Shown piece by piece: positions 36,137-44,211 of a stretch of DNA of 64,000 bases. The stretch lies in the NCBI GenBank assembly GCA_015063225.1, contig SUSU01000001.1, positions 90,446 through 154,445 of the forward strand, read 5' to 3'. Made by a program: the position numbers and the translations under genes. The notes under the pieces were generated by a model. It was given only the letters and a program-made list of their open reading frames with translations, was not told where the DNA came from and did no database searches. Source of the DNA: Thermoplasmata archaeon. GTDB lineage: Archaea > Thermoplasmatota > Thermoplasmata > Methanomassiliicoccales > Methanomethylophilaceae. The stretch's first letter is position 1. Every line of letters starts with the position of its first letter.

Positions 36137-36937
36137 TCAGTCGTCGATGCCGACGATGCCCTCCGCTGCATACTCCAGAACGTCCTGCGGGATGTCCTTG
36201 GCGGGCATCATGTAGGCGCAGTGGAGGCGCGGGTTCATGATGCCGATGTTCCTGACATCGGCCAGGGCGGGGTCCTTGGAACCCCTGGAAAGAACATATC
36301 TGATAAGAAGAGCCAGACGTGCCTTTTCGGGCAGAGGGTCGGGGGAGGTGGTGACGTCCCAAAGGCATTCGTCGGTGAGGAACATCCCGAATCCGGAGCT
36401 CACCGCACGGCCGTACCCTCCGGGGAATCTGAAGCAGATCCTCCTCACAGGCCCCATCACGTCGAGGAAGGCATTCATCCTCGCCACCATCGTGAGGATG
36501 TTGGTGCAGGTGCGGTCGTCCGCCCTCACCCTCGAGGGGTTGGAGTACCCCGCGTCCTTCCTCTGCATACAGTACGAGAGTTTGCACGCGCAGTCCGCCG
36601 CGGCGTTGTCGAAACCGCCTATCCTCGGGGAGATGCCGCCGGCGAAGGCTTCCGCATAGCGGGAATCGGGGACCTCGGAATGAGTCCTCTCGAACACGGT
36701 CTCCTCGACCCTTTTCAGGAGGAGCCTGTCATCGACGTCGAAACCCGTATCGCGTACCAGCGCGTCGAGGCAGCTGAGAATCTTCACCGCACCGTCGATG
36801 ACGTCCCCGGGCAGGTTCTCGCGACTGAGCACGCGGCCGTCGTTGAGAGAGATGGGGACGGGATCGAAGAACTCCAGTTTCAGGAGGCCGCCGTTGGGCT
36901 GTTGGACGCCGGCGGTGCCGGCGATGATCCCGGTCAC
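36137..36937 (-). CDS. Unknown protein in operon with trm1
   Basis: 266 residues, soluble, with several Cys and paired charged residues; no motif recognised. Notable stretches are ISPRIGGFDNAAADCACKLSYC in the middle and ICFRFPGGYGRAVSSGFGMFL. The start ATG overlaps the trm1 stop by four bases (ATGA), so it is translationally coupled to the tRNA methyltransferase. A role in tRNA or nucleotide metabolism is possible only by association. Confidence 0.75.
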   Translation of the reverse strand: MTGIIAGTAGVQQPNGGLLKLEFFDPVPISLNDGRVLSRENLPGDVIDGAVKILSCLDALVRDTGFDVDDRLLLKRVEETVFERTHSEVPDSRYAEAFAGGISPRIGGFDNAAADCACKLSYCMQRKDAGYSNPSRVRADDRTCTNILTMVARMNAFLDVMGPVRRICFRFPGGYGRAVSSGFGMFLTDECLWDVTTSPDPLPEKARLALLIRYVLSRGSKDPALADVRNIGIMNPRLHCAYMMPAKDIPQDVLEYAAEGIVGIDD

Positions 36938-38064
36938 TCCGATTTCCCCTGGGGCGGGGGTGTGGGATGGCCGATCTCGCGGTATGCCGCGAGGATGTCC
37001 TCCAGGGACTGGGTGGTGGCGAAGGATGTGGGGGAGAAGTGCGTGCGCGAGGCGTCGCCGGTCTCCCTGAGCTTGGCGACCATGTCCTCCAGGGAGGGGG
37101 GCGAGAGCTTCGTGAAGCGGGACAGCTCGCTGAGGTCGTAGATGTAGGGAACGGAATCAATCTCCTCCTTCCAGATCTCGAGGGTCTTGGCGCACTTCTT
37201 CTCGCGTGCCATCCCCGAGGGGTCCATGCGGGAGATGAGCTCCTTGTCGAACAGGGGGCCGGTCCAGAACGGGCCGAGCCTGTGGGTCTGGTCGTACTCG
37301 GGGGAGACGCTCCTCTCCAGGGTCTTCATGTCGTAATGGAGGTATCCGAGCTGGTCGAGCATCTTGTCGCAGGCGGACGTGCCCGGGACGAGTTCCACGT
37401 AGCAGCGGTAGTAGTGGTCCGCGAAGAACGAGAGGATCGGACGCATGCCGATGTCGAATTTCCCGACCTCCCTGGCTATGTTGCAGAGGAGTATCCTCAG
37501 ACCTCCCTCGTGGCAGAGGTATCCCTTGACGGGTTCGCACTGGTAGCGGCGGCGGCACTTGGGCGCCTGTGCGCCGGCGAGGGGGGCGGTATCGGTGGCG
37601 GTGATGGCCATGACCCCTCTCTTCTTCGTGCCCCTGACGGCGCTCTGAATGAAGAGGGACGGGGAACCGAAGGGGTCGAGGTCCACATAGTCGAACGACT
37701 CCTCGGCGAAAAGGGATACCATGTTCCCGCGGTGGGCGCGGATGTTGGTGAGTCCGTTGAGTTCGATGTTGCGTTCTATGAACGGTATGGCGACGGGGTC
37801 GATGTCGTTGGCGGTCACATCGGTGCCGGGGACCTCGTTGGCGATCCTCACGGCGCGGGCGCCCGTGGCGGTCATCGCATCGGCGACGGTCATAGACGGC
37901 CTTTCCAATGCGCGGAGCAGCATGATGCTAACGTCGCGGTTGAACGCCATCTGCTCGTTGAAGAAAACCGAACCGGATTCTATGCGGCCTGGACCGTTGA
38001 CGGAATGTGTCTCGGGGACCAGTAGCTTGGTCGCTCCCTCGGTGATGACGGTTCCTTCAGGCAT
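36934..38064 (-). CDS. trm1: tRNA (guanine26-N2)-dimethyltransferase
   Basis: 376 residues. Trm1 methylates G26 of tRNA twice with S-adenosylmethionine. The AdoMet-binding Rossmann fold (ADAMTATGARAVRIANE), the neighbouring acidic loop VTANDIDPVAI and the catalytic DPFGSP motif are visible, followed by the ribbon-like CRRRYQCEPVKGYLCHEGG region. Length and order match archaeal Trm1. It sits between an NTPase and an unknown gene with four-base overlaps on each side (THEP1-trm1-unknown operon). Confidence 0.95.
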   Translation of the reverse strand: MPEGTVITEGATKLLVPETHSVNGPGRIESGSVFFNEQMAFNRDVSIMLLRALERPSMTVADAMTATGARAVRIANEVPGTDVTANDIDPVAIPFIERNIELNGLTNIRAHRGNMVSLFAEESFDYVDLDPFGSPSLFIQSAVRGTKKRGVMAITATDTAPLAGAQAPKCRRRYQCEPVKGYLCHEGGLRILLCNIAREVGKFDIGMRPILSFFADHYYRCYVELVPGTSACDKMLDQLGYLHYDMKTLERSVSPEYDQTHRLGPFWTGPLFDKELISRMDPSGMAREKKCAKTLEIWKEEIDSVPYIYDLSELSRFTKLSPPSLEDMVAKLRETGDASRTHFSPTSFATTQSLEDILAAYREIGHPTPPPQGKSE

Positions 38065-38618
38065 CAGGTGTACTCTCCCTTCATGAGACTGACGATCTTG
38101 AAGGGGAGGATGTTCCTGTTGGTGGGGGTGACCTCGAGAATCCTGACGTCATCCCTCCTCCTGATGTCCTGCAGGAGCGGGTTGCGGGACTTCTTGTGCA
38201 GGGTGATGATCATGGGCTTGTCGATGTCGAGGGCCTCGTTGACCGCGTCGACGAAAGCCTGACTCTCGACCTCCACTTTACCGACCTCGTCGATGATGAC
38301 GATGTCGCACTGTTCGCAGGCGTTCTTGATCGCGGCGATGGACACGGATTCGAAAAGGGCGAGGTCCACGCCGAGGCTGCCTACCATGATTTTGCTCTCG
38401 ATGTCGGGTCCGGCGAAGATCTCGGATTCGTTGGTCTGGAGGTTCGTTACCTTCAGTCCGACTTTTTTGCGTCCGGTCTCGTCGGTGACCTTCTCGTCGA
38501 TGATGCCTCCGATGGTGAGCTTCCCGTCGTTGGTAAGCATCTCGATGACTCTGCGGAGCGTGAAAGTCTTCCCCGCTCCTGGAAGTCCTGTTATGCCTAT
38601 CTTGACGTTGTTGACCAT
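38064..38618 (-). CDS. THEP1-family nucleoside-triphosphatase
   Basis: 184 residues from ATG 38618 (MVNNVKIGITGLPGAGKTFTLRRV); the track starts nine codons earlier without support. Walker A GLPGAGKT and Walker B IVIIDEVGKVE match archaeal and human THEP1/NTPCR NTPases, which hydrolyse diverse NTPs slowly. The family is often linked to RNA modification genes in archaea. A minus-strand TATA-like AGTATAAATAG lies around 38651-38660. First gene of the trm1 operon. Confidence 0.9.
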   Translation of the reverse strand: MVNNVKIGITGLPGAGKTFTLRRVIEMLTNDGKLTIGGIIDEKVTDETGRKKVGLKVTNLQTNESEIFAGPDIESKIMVGSLGVDLALFESVSIAAIKNACEQCDIVIIDEVGKVEVESQAFVDAVNEALDIDKPMIITLHKKSRNPLLQDIRRRDDVRILEVTPTNRNILPFKIVSLMKGEYT

Positions 38619-38692
38619 CGAAAGTCCCCACTCAGTTATTGTCATTTAACTATTTATACTATGACAGATGCTACCCCGCTGTTTGGTGTTTG

Positions 38693-39070
38693 TCAGATAC
38701 CTACTTTTGACACAAACATGAGAGGATAGTCGAGTTCGGGGTCGTAACGCATCTCGGCCGTGACCTCCGCATCCCCGACCTTTATGACGACGACTGCATC
38801 GATCATGTCGCCCGTTAGGGAGTTGTACGAGTATTGGTCGGACTTGTCCCCGCACACGGCATTGATCGATACCCTGGCATCGACGACGTATGGCTGGGTC
38901 CTGATGCATTCGGATATCGTCCTCTCGAGCCCCTCGCGGTTGGCCGCGCAGAAAGGGGTGCCCGTGAACTGGTGGTAGATGGTGGCGAGTTTTATCCCCG
39001 CCTCGAAGCACGCCCTCTGCATATCGTCGCATGCGAAGCGGGATGAGGCGTCTTTCTCCCTTTCACTCAT
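38693..39070 (-). CDS. mptD: Archaeal dihydroneopterin aldolase (MptD)
   Basis: 125 residues, the length of archaeal MptD. The motif GIKLATIYHQFTGTPF (residues about 25-40) is diagnostic of the family. It cleaves 7,8-dihydroneopterin to 6-hydroxymethyl-dihydropterin on the way to tetrahydromethanopterin, which supports a methanogenic or related host. A TATA-like CTATAATAG centred at 39095 is 26 nt from ATG (leaderless). It diverges from nadA, whose TATA box lies 25 bp away, so both promoters share one short region. Confidence 0.9.
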   Translation of the reverse strand: MSEREKDASSRFACDDMQRACFEAGIKLATIYHQFTGTPFCAANREGLERTISECIRTQPYVVDARVSINAVCGDKSDQYSYNSLTGDMIDAVVVIKVGDAEVTAEMRYDPELDYPLMFVSKVGI

Positions 39071-39147
39071 GATTGGGTGATGGTTTCCGCCTATAATAGT
39101 GGTTGGTGAAACATATGTTTATATCGTCTTCCCGATACGCGCATTCC

Positions 39148-40050
39148 ATGGATGATATCGGCGACCGTATCCGGGCACTGAAGCAGGCCAAGAACGCGGT
39201 TATCCTCGCTCACAACTACACCTCCACGGAGGTTCAGGACCTCGCGGATTACGTCGGGGACTCGCTCGGCCTTTCCAAGACCGCGGCCTCTACCGATGCC
39301 GACATCATCGTTTTCGCCGGCGTGTCGTTCATGGGCGAGACCGCCAAGATCCTCTCCCCCGGGAAGAAGGTCCTCCTGCCCGAGCCCGAGGCGAAGTGCG
39401 CCATGGCCGCCATGTGCTCCGCGGAACAGATCCGCCAGGTGAAGGAGAAGTACCCCGGTGTACCCGTGGTCGGGTATGTGAACACCGAGGCCGAGTCCAA
39501 GACGGAGATGGACTGCTGCTGCACGTCCTCCAACGCCGTCAACGTGGTATCCTCCATCGATTCCGACAAGGTGATCTTCCTTCCCGACAGCAACCTCGGC
39601 CGTTACGTCGCCAGAGAGACCGGCAAGGAGATCGTCCTCTGGAGCGGGTTCTGTCCCGTCCACCAGTGCGTCACCCTCCGCAGCGTGAACGCGCTCAGGG
39701 AGAAGTATCCCGAGGCATTGGTTGTAGCGCACCCCGAATGCCGCCTCGAGGTCCTCGACGGTGCGGATTACGTCGGTTCCACCGAGGGCATCCTGCAGTA
39801 CTGCAAGAAGTCCCCCGCGACCGAGTTCATCGTCCTCACCGAGATGGGTATGGGCCACAGGCTCGAACAGGCGTGCCCCGGCAAGAAGTTCTATTTCACG
39901 TCGCAGTCCCTCTGCACCACGATGAAGATGATCTCCCCCGAGTCCATCCTCGATTGTCTGGAGAACGAGACCGGCGAGATCACTCTCCCCGCGGACGTCA
40001 TCGAGCGTGCGTACAAGCCCGTCAAGCGCATGACCGACATCCTCGGTTGA
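39148..40050 (+). CDS. nadA: Quinolinate synthase A
   Basis: 300 residues from ATG 39148. The enzyme condenses iminoaspartate and dihydroxyacetone phosphate to quinolinate using one oxygen-sensitive [4Fe-4S] cluster, in NAD synthesis. NadA features: AHNYTSTEVQDLADYVGDSL, the Cys in KCAMAAMC, SSNAVNVV and HPEC, with a third conserved Cys in SGFCPVHQ. TATA TTTATATCG at about 39118-39126 sets a leaderless start at 39148 and excludes the track's upstream GTG. nadB and nadC are not in the window. Confidence 0.95.
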   Translation: MDDIGDRIRALKQAKNAVILAHNYTSTEVQDLADYVGDSLGLSKTAASTDADIIVFAGVSFMGETAKILSPGKKVLLPEPEAKCAMAAMCSAEQIRQVKEKYPGVPVVGYVNTEAESKTEMDCCCTSSNAVNVVSSIDSDKVIFLPDSNLGRYVARETGKEIVLWSGFCPVHQCVTLRSVNALREKYPEALVVAHPECRLEVLDGADYVGSTEGILQYCKKSPATEFIVLTEMGMGHRLEQACPGKKFYFTSQSLCTTMKMISPESILDCLENETGEITLPADVIERAYKPVKRMTDILG

Positions 40051-40146
40051 TTTATCCGCGGACGCGCATGCGGTATGCGAGAACGGTCCGGATGACGATT
40101 AACCTAGGCTGATTCGTGATGAGCCCTATGAGTGCCGACGGCCTTC

Positions 40147-40734
40147 TCAACTGTCCTCTTCGAAGGCGGCGTCCTCCTCGTACGGGAGCATCTCGCTCTC
40201 GTCCGAGACGAACTGCGTCGTATCCACGAACTCCAGGAGCTCGGAGAGTTTTATCCCGTTGTTCCACCGGAGGATGAAGTTCCCCCCGCGGCTGACCTCC
40301 ACGTAGGGGATCCTGCCCCTGAGCATAGCGGCCGTCCCGCAGAGAGAGGCGTCGGAGGGCATGGTGAAAAGTCTCCACGGGTCGCCGCGGACGTTCTTGC
40401 GGCGATAGGCGTAGATGGGGATGATGTGGCTCCTGTTGCAGGTCTCGATCATGGTCTCCGCCTGTTCCGCCAGCCTCTCGGAGCGGCTGAGGTAGAGTAC
40501 GTCCTTCTCGCTGCTCTTGACCTCGATGGGGAAGGAGAAGTCCCATCTGAGCGCGACGAGGTCGACCCCCAGGGAGCCGGCGGCGCGGATCACGAGGAAC
40601 GGGCGGTCCATCATCGAACGGTAGGCGGTGGCCTCGGCTACGTCGCAGGTCTTGATCATCCTGTTGACCGCCTTCTCCTCACCGCTGAGGAGGGCCTTGA
40701 GTTCGCGTTCGTATGTGTCGCCCGGAGCTGCCAT
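40147..40734 (-). CDS. hjc: Archaeal Holliday-junction resolvase (Hjc-like)
   Basis: 195 residues, longer than typical Hjc (about 130-150). The PD-(D/E)XK core is seen: Glu in YERELKAL at the N-terminus, VIRAAGSLGVDLVALRWD with the Asp, then PIEVKSS with the E-x-K pair. It cuts four-way DNA junctions symmetrically. Extra material is a helical insertion before the core strand and an acidic C-terminal tail (about 40 residues). TATA CTTATATAC on the minus strand near 40755-40764, 26 nt before ATG. Convergent with nadA. Confidence 0.8.
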   Translation of the reverse strand: MAAPGDTYERELKALLSGEEKAVNRMIKTCDVAEATAYRSMMDRPFLVIRAAGSLGVDLVALRWDFSFPIEVKSSEKDVLYLSRSERLAEQAETMIETCNRSHIIPIYAYRRKNVRGDPWRLFTMPSDASLCGTAAMLRGRIPYVEVSRGGNFILRWNNGIKLSELLEFVDTTQFVSDESEMLPYEEDAAFEEDS

Positions 40735-40844
40735 TACAACTCAATCGAGCGCGGGGTATATAAGCGGGTGCGGGGGAGGTAACCGAATACCGCCGAAAAT
40801 CGGTGTTGCCCGTCCGGAGACCGGACGGGAATGTGTTTGTGAAA

Positions 40845-42155
40845 TCAGGGATAGAGCCTGTTGAGGTCCCTGGGGAAGAGGACGGCCTCGCGGACGTTAG
40901 GGAGGTCGAGCATCTTCTCGATGAACCTGTCGATCCCGATGCCGAAGCCGCCGTGCGGGGGCATGCCGAACTTGAAGGCGGCGAGGTAGTCCTCGAAGTC
41001 ATCGGGGTTGAGGCCCTTCTTCTCCATACGAGCCAGGAGCCTGTCGTAGCGGTGCTCCCTCTGTCCTCCGGAGGAGATCTCCTGACCCTTGTAGTCGAGG
41101 TCGAAGGAGAACGAGTAGGGGGTACCGTCCTTCTCCATGATGTAGAAGGGCTTCTCCTCCTCGGGGTACTCGCAGATGAAGTAGAGGGGGAATCCCTTCT
41201 CGGCCATGTAGTCGCCGACGAGCTTCTCGCCGTCGGTACCGAGGTCGGCTCCGTCGGCGAGGTTCAGTCCCTTGGCCTGGACGATCTTCAGGCACTCGGA
41301 GTAGGTGAGCTTGGGGAAGGGCTCGGCGCTGACCTCGATGGCCTCCTTGCCGAGGATCTGCAGCTGCCTGGCACACCTCTCGTTGATGCCCTTGATGATG
41401 TAGCGGACGGCCTTCTCGATCTCGTCCATGACGTCTTCCTCCTTCTCGATCCAGCAGAACTCCCCGTCCCAGGAGGTGAACTCGGTGACGTGGCGGGTGG
41501 TGTTGGAGTGCTCCGCGCGGAAGGCGGGGCCGATCTCGTAGACCCTGTCGAGCCCGGTGGACATCAGCATCTGCTTGAAGAGCTGGGGGGACTGTGCGAG
41601 GAACGCGGGTTTTCCGAAGTAGTCCACCTTGAACAGGGTGGCGCCTCCCTCGGCCCCGGCGGCATTGATCTTGGGGGTGGCGACGTTGACGAAGCCGTTG
41701 GCGATCATGTACTCGTGGATGAGTGCGGTGGCCATGGAACGGATCTCGAAGACGGCCCTAACCTCGGGCTTGCGGAGGTCCATGAACCTGCTGTTGAGAC
41801 GGGTGTCCATCTCCACGTTGACCTTGTCGACGACTCCCAGGGGGAGGGGGGTGGCGGCTTCGGAGATGACCTCGCAGGCGGAGGGGATGAGCTCGACGCC
41901 GAGGGCGGTCTGGTTGCTCTCCTTGACCTCCCCGGTGACGGAGACGACGGATTCGCGGGAGACCTTGGTGAGTGTCTCGAAGAGGGTCGGCTCGATCTTC
42001 TTCTTGGGGAGAGTGATCTGGATGGTGCTGTTCCTGTCCCTGAGGGTGACGAACGAGATGCCGCCGAGGTTGCGGGTGTCCTGCACCCAGCCGCGGACGG
42101 TGACCGTCTCGCCGGCCATCGACGAGATGTTGCCTGAATCGGCGTATTTTGCCAT
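40845..42155 (-). CDS. aspS: Aspartyl-tRNA synthetase, archaeal type
   Basis: 436 residues from ATG 42155 (MAKYADSGN...); the track's extension is unlikely. An N-terminal OB-fold anticodon-binding domain (VTVRGWVQDTRNLGG) is followed by the class II catalytic core: motif 2 FRAEHSNTTRHVTEFTSWDGEF and motif 3 GFGIGIDRFIEKML. Archaeal/eukaryal-type AspRS often also charges tRNA(Asn). Whether this one is non-discriminating depends on the presence of AsnRS, not visible here. Confidence 0.94.
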   Translation of the reverse strand: MAKYADSGNISSMAGETVTVRGWVQDTRNLGGISFVTLRDRNSTIQITLPKKKIEPTLFETLTKVSRESVVSVTGEVKESNQTALGVELIPSACEVISEAATPLPLGVVDKVNVEMDTRLNSRFMDLRKPEVRAVFEIRSMATALIHEYMIANGFVNVATPKINAAGAEGGATLFKVDYFGKPAFLAQSPQLFKQMLMSTGLDRVYEIGPAFRAEHSNTTRHVTEFTSWDGEFCWIEKEEDVMDEIEKAVRYIIKGINERCARQLQILGKEAIEVSAEPFPKLTYSECLKIVQAKGLNLADGADLGTDGEKLVGDYMAEKGFPLYFICEYPEEEKPFYIMEKDGTPYSFSFDLDYKGQEISSGGQREHRYDRLLARMEKKGLNPDDFEDYLAAFKFGMPPHGGFGIGIDRFIEKMLDLPNVREAVLFPRDLNRLYP

Positions 42156-42271
42156 GTGCTTCCCGAAAGGACACCGCATAATAACAGTTGCGCACGCGGG
42201 TGCGTTCTTACCCATCCCTATACTTTATAATATGATGGCACCGATGAGGGGGGCACTTAATCGGTGTAACT

Positions 42272-43459
42272 ATGGCAGAGAAAGTCACTGTTTCGATTAT
42301 CAAGGCCGACATCGGATCGATCGCGGGTCACATGACCCCCCACCCCTCCATGATGGCCAAGTGCAAGGAAATCCTGACCGACAAGCAGGCTCAGGGAATC
42401 ATCGAGGACTTCTACGTCACCCGCTGCGGAGACGACATCAACCTCTACCTCACCCACTACAAGGGCGAGAACAATTCCGAGATCCACGGAGCCGCCTGGG
42501 AGTGCTTCCAGGAGGCCACCAAGCTCTCCAAGGCCATGCACCTCTACGCCGCCGGACAGGACCTCCTGACCGACGCCTTCTCCGGCAACGTCAAGGGTGC
42601 CGGACCCGGATCCGCCGAGATGACCTTCGAGGAGAGGCCCGCCGAGCCCCTGCTGTTCTTCATGGCAGACAAGACCGAGCCCTCCGCATACTCCCCCATC
42701 CTCTCCAGGATCTTCCTCGACCCCTTCACCACCACCGGCCTCGTCATCGACAAGAGGGCCAAACAGGGATTCGACGTCGAGATCCAGGACGTCCTCGATA
42801 ACAAGTTCGTGACCATGTCCGCTCCCGAGGAGACCTACAGCATCCTCTCCCTGCTCGGCGACACCTACAGGTACGCCATCAAGAGGGTCTACAGCCGCGC
42901 CGGCCTCGGCCCCGCCGCCGTCGTCTCCACCGACAAGCTCAACATGACCGCCGGCTCCTACGTCGGAAAGGACGACCCCGTCTGCATCTGCAGGTGCCAG
43001 TCCGGATTCCCCTCCGTCGGAGAGTACACCCAGGTCTTCCAGAACGTGTTCTTCGCCGCCGGCTGGATGAGGGGTTCCCATATCGGTGCCATGTACCCCT
43101 GCAGTCCCGAGGACTCCAACCCCGTCTACTACGACGGACCGCCGCGCATCTGCTGCCTCGGATTCCAGCTCTGCAACGGCAAGCTCCAGGGCCTCGAGGC
43201 CCCCGGTGTCAAGGGCGGCGACCACAAGCCCGTCGACATCTTCGGCAGCAACACCTGGGACCTCGCCAGGCAGAATGCCATCAAGGCCTCCGTTCTCATG
43301 AGGCGCCAGGGCCCGTTCATGCCTTCCATCCTGGGAGCCGACGAGATGGAGTACACCTCCAGGCCCGCCGTCCTCGAGGACCTCAAGAAGAGGTTCGTGT
43401 CCCCCAAGGACGAGGGCAAGTGCTGCTGCTCCAAGAAGGACAAGACCGATGTCGAGTGA
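42272..43459 (+). CDS. fbp: Bifunctional fructose-1,6-bisphosphate aldolase/phosphatase
   Basis: 395 residues. This archaeal enzyme makes FBP from triose phosphates and dephosphorylates it to F6P, forcing gluconeogenesis. It starts with the family N-terminus KVTVSIIKADIGSIAGH, carries the Asp/Mg ligands (GDDINL) and the Schiff-base Lys/Tyr region DNKFVTMSAPEETYS, and continues with the conserved YPCSPEDSNPVYYDGPPR. A short extra tail with CCCSKKDK is unusual. TATA TTTATAA at 42224-42230 and GGTG before ATG. tpiA overlaps its last 11 nt. Confidence 0.96.
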   Translation: MAEKVTVSIIKADIGSIAGHMTPHPSMMAKCKEILTDKQAQGIIEDFYVTRCGDDINLYLTHYKGENNSEIHGAAWECFQEATKLSKAMHLYAAGQDLLTDAFSGNVKGAGPGSAEMTFEERPAEPLLFFMADKTEPSAYSPILSRIFLDPFTTTGLVIDKRAKQGFDVEIQDVLDNKFVTMSAPEETYSILSLLGDTYRYAIKRVYSRAGLGPAAVVSTDKLNMTAGSYVGKDDPVCICRCQSGFPSVGEYTQVFQNVFFAAGWMRGSHIGAMYPCSPEDSNPVYYDGPPRICCLGFQLCNGKLQGLEAPGVKGGDHKPVDIFGSNTWDLARQNAIKASVLMRRQGPFMPSILGADEMEYTSRPAVLEDLKKRFVSPKDEGKCCCSKKDKTDVE

Positions 43460-44129
43460 TCACGCCAAGCGCGTGATCCTGGTCAACTTCAAGGCCTATC
43501 CGCAGGTCCAGGGAGAGGGAGCCATAGCCCTCGCCCAGACCTGCGAGCTCGTGGCCCTTGAGACCGGAGCGCCCATAGCCATCGCACCCCCCGTGGTGTC
43601 GCTTTCCGCCGTCGCCGCGGCCGTGGACATCCCCGTCTACGCCCAGAGCATGGACCCCAAGGTCCCCGGTTCCGCGACAGGGTGGGTCACCGCGGACATG
43701 ATCGAGGCCACCGCCGCCGTCGGCACCCTCATCAACCACGCCGAGCACCGCTACGATGCCGAGACCGTGAAGAAGTGCGTTGCCCTCGCGAAGGAGTGCG
43801 ACCTCATCACCTGCGTCTGCGCCAACGACATCGACGCCGCGAGGGAACTCGCCGCGTTCAAGCCCGACTACATCGCGGTGGAGCCCCCCGAGCTCATCGG
43901 CGGCGACATCTCCGTCACCACCGCCGACCCCGGGATAGTCTCCGATACCGTCGGAGCGGTCCACGAGGTCGCTCCCGAGGTCTCCGTCCTCTGCGGAGCG
44001 GGCGTGAAGAACGGCAAGGACGTCAAGGCCGCCTTCGACCTCGGTGCCGACGGTGTCCTGCTCGCTTCCGGCGTCGTCAAAGCGAAGGATCCCGAGGCCG
44101 TCCTCAGGGACCTCGTGTCCTATTTCTGA
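43449..44129 (+). CDS. tpiA: Triosephosphate isomerase, archaeal short type
   Basis: 226 residues, the short archaeal form. The N-terminal Lys (NFKAYPQVQGE), His (LINHAEHR) and Glu (YIAVEPPELIGG) catalytic residues and phosphate loop GVLLASGVV are present. It interconverts DHAP and GAP, the substrates of the FBP aldolase encoded just upstream, and the 11-nt overlap implies co-expression of the gluconeogenic pair. A terminator follows. Confidence 0.95.
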   Translation: MSSDHAKRVILVNFKAYPQVQGEGAIALAQTCELVALETGAPIAIAPPVVSLSAVAAAVDIPVYAQSMDPKVPGSATGWVTADMIEATAAVGTLINHAEHRYDAETVKKCVALAKECDLITCVCANDIDAARELAAFKPDYIAVEPPELIGGDISVTTADPGIVSDTVGAVHEVAPEVSVLCGAGVKNGKDVKAAFDLGADGVLLASGVVKAKDPEAVLRDLVSYF

Positions 44130-44138
44130 AACACTAAC

Positions 44139-44164
44139 GGGCCTTCGGGCCCCCCCCCCTTTTG
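44139..44164 (+). terminator. UUCG hairpin after tpiA
   Basis: GGGCC-TTCG-GGCCC followed by a run of ten C in all and TTTT. The homopolymer length should be treated with caution. Confidence 0.65.
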
Positions 44165-44211
44165 TTAACTCCCGTAGGACCTGTTATTATCCCCGTCGAC
44201 GTTGACCGTTC

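Noticed and set aside
44150-44159. Run of ten C after tpiA as a functional slippery site
   Set aside because: It is outside coding sequence and part of a terminator; the length may also be a sequencing artefact.
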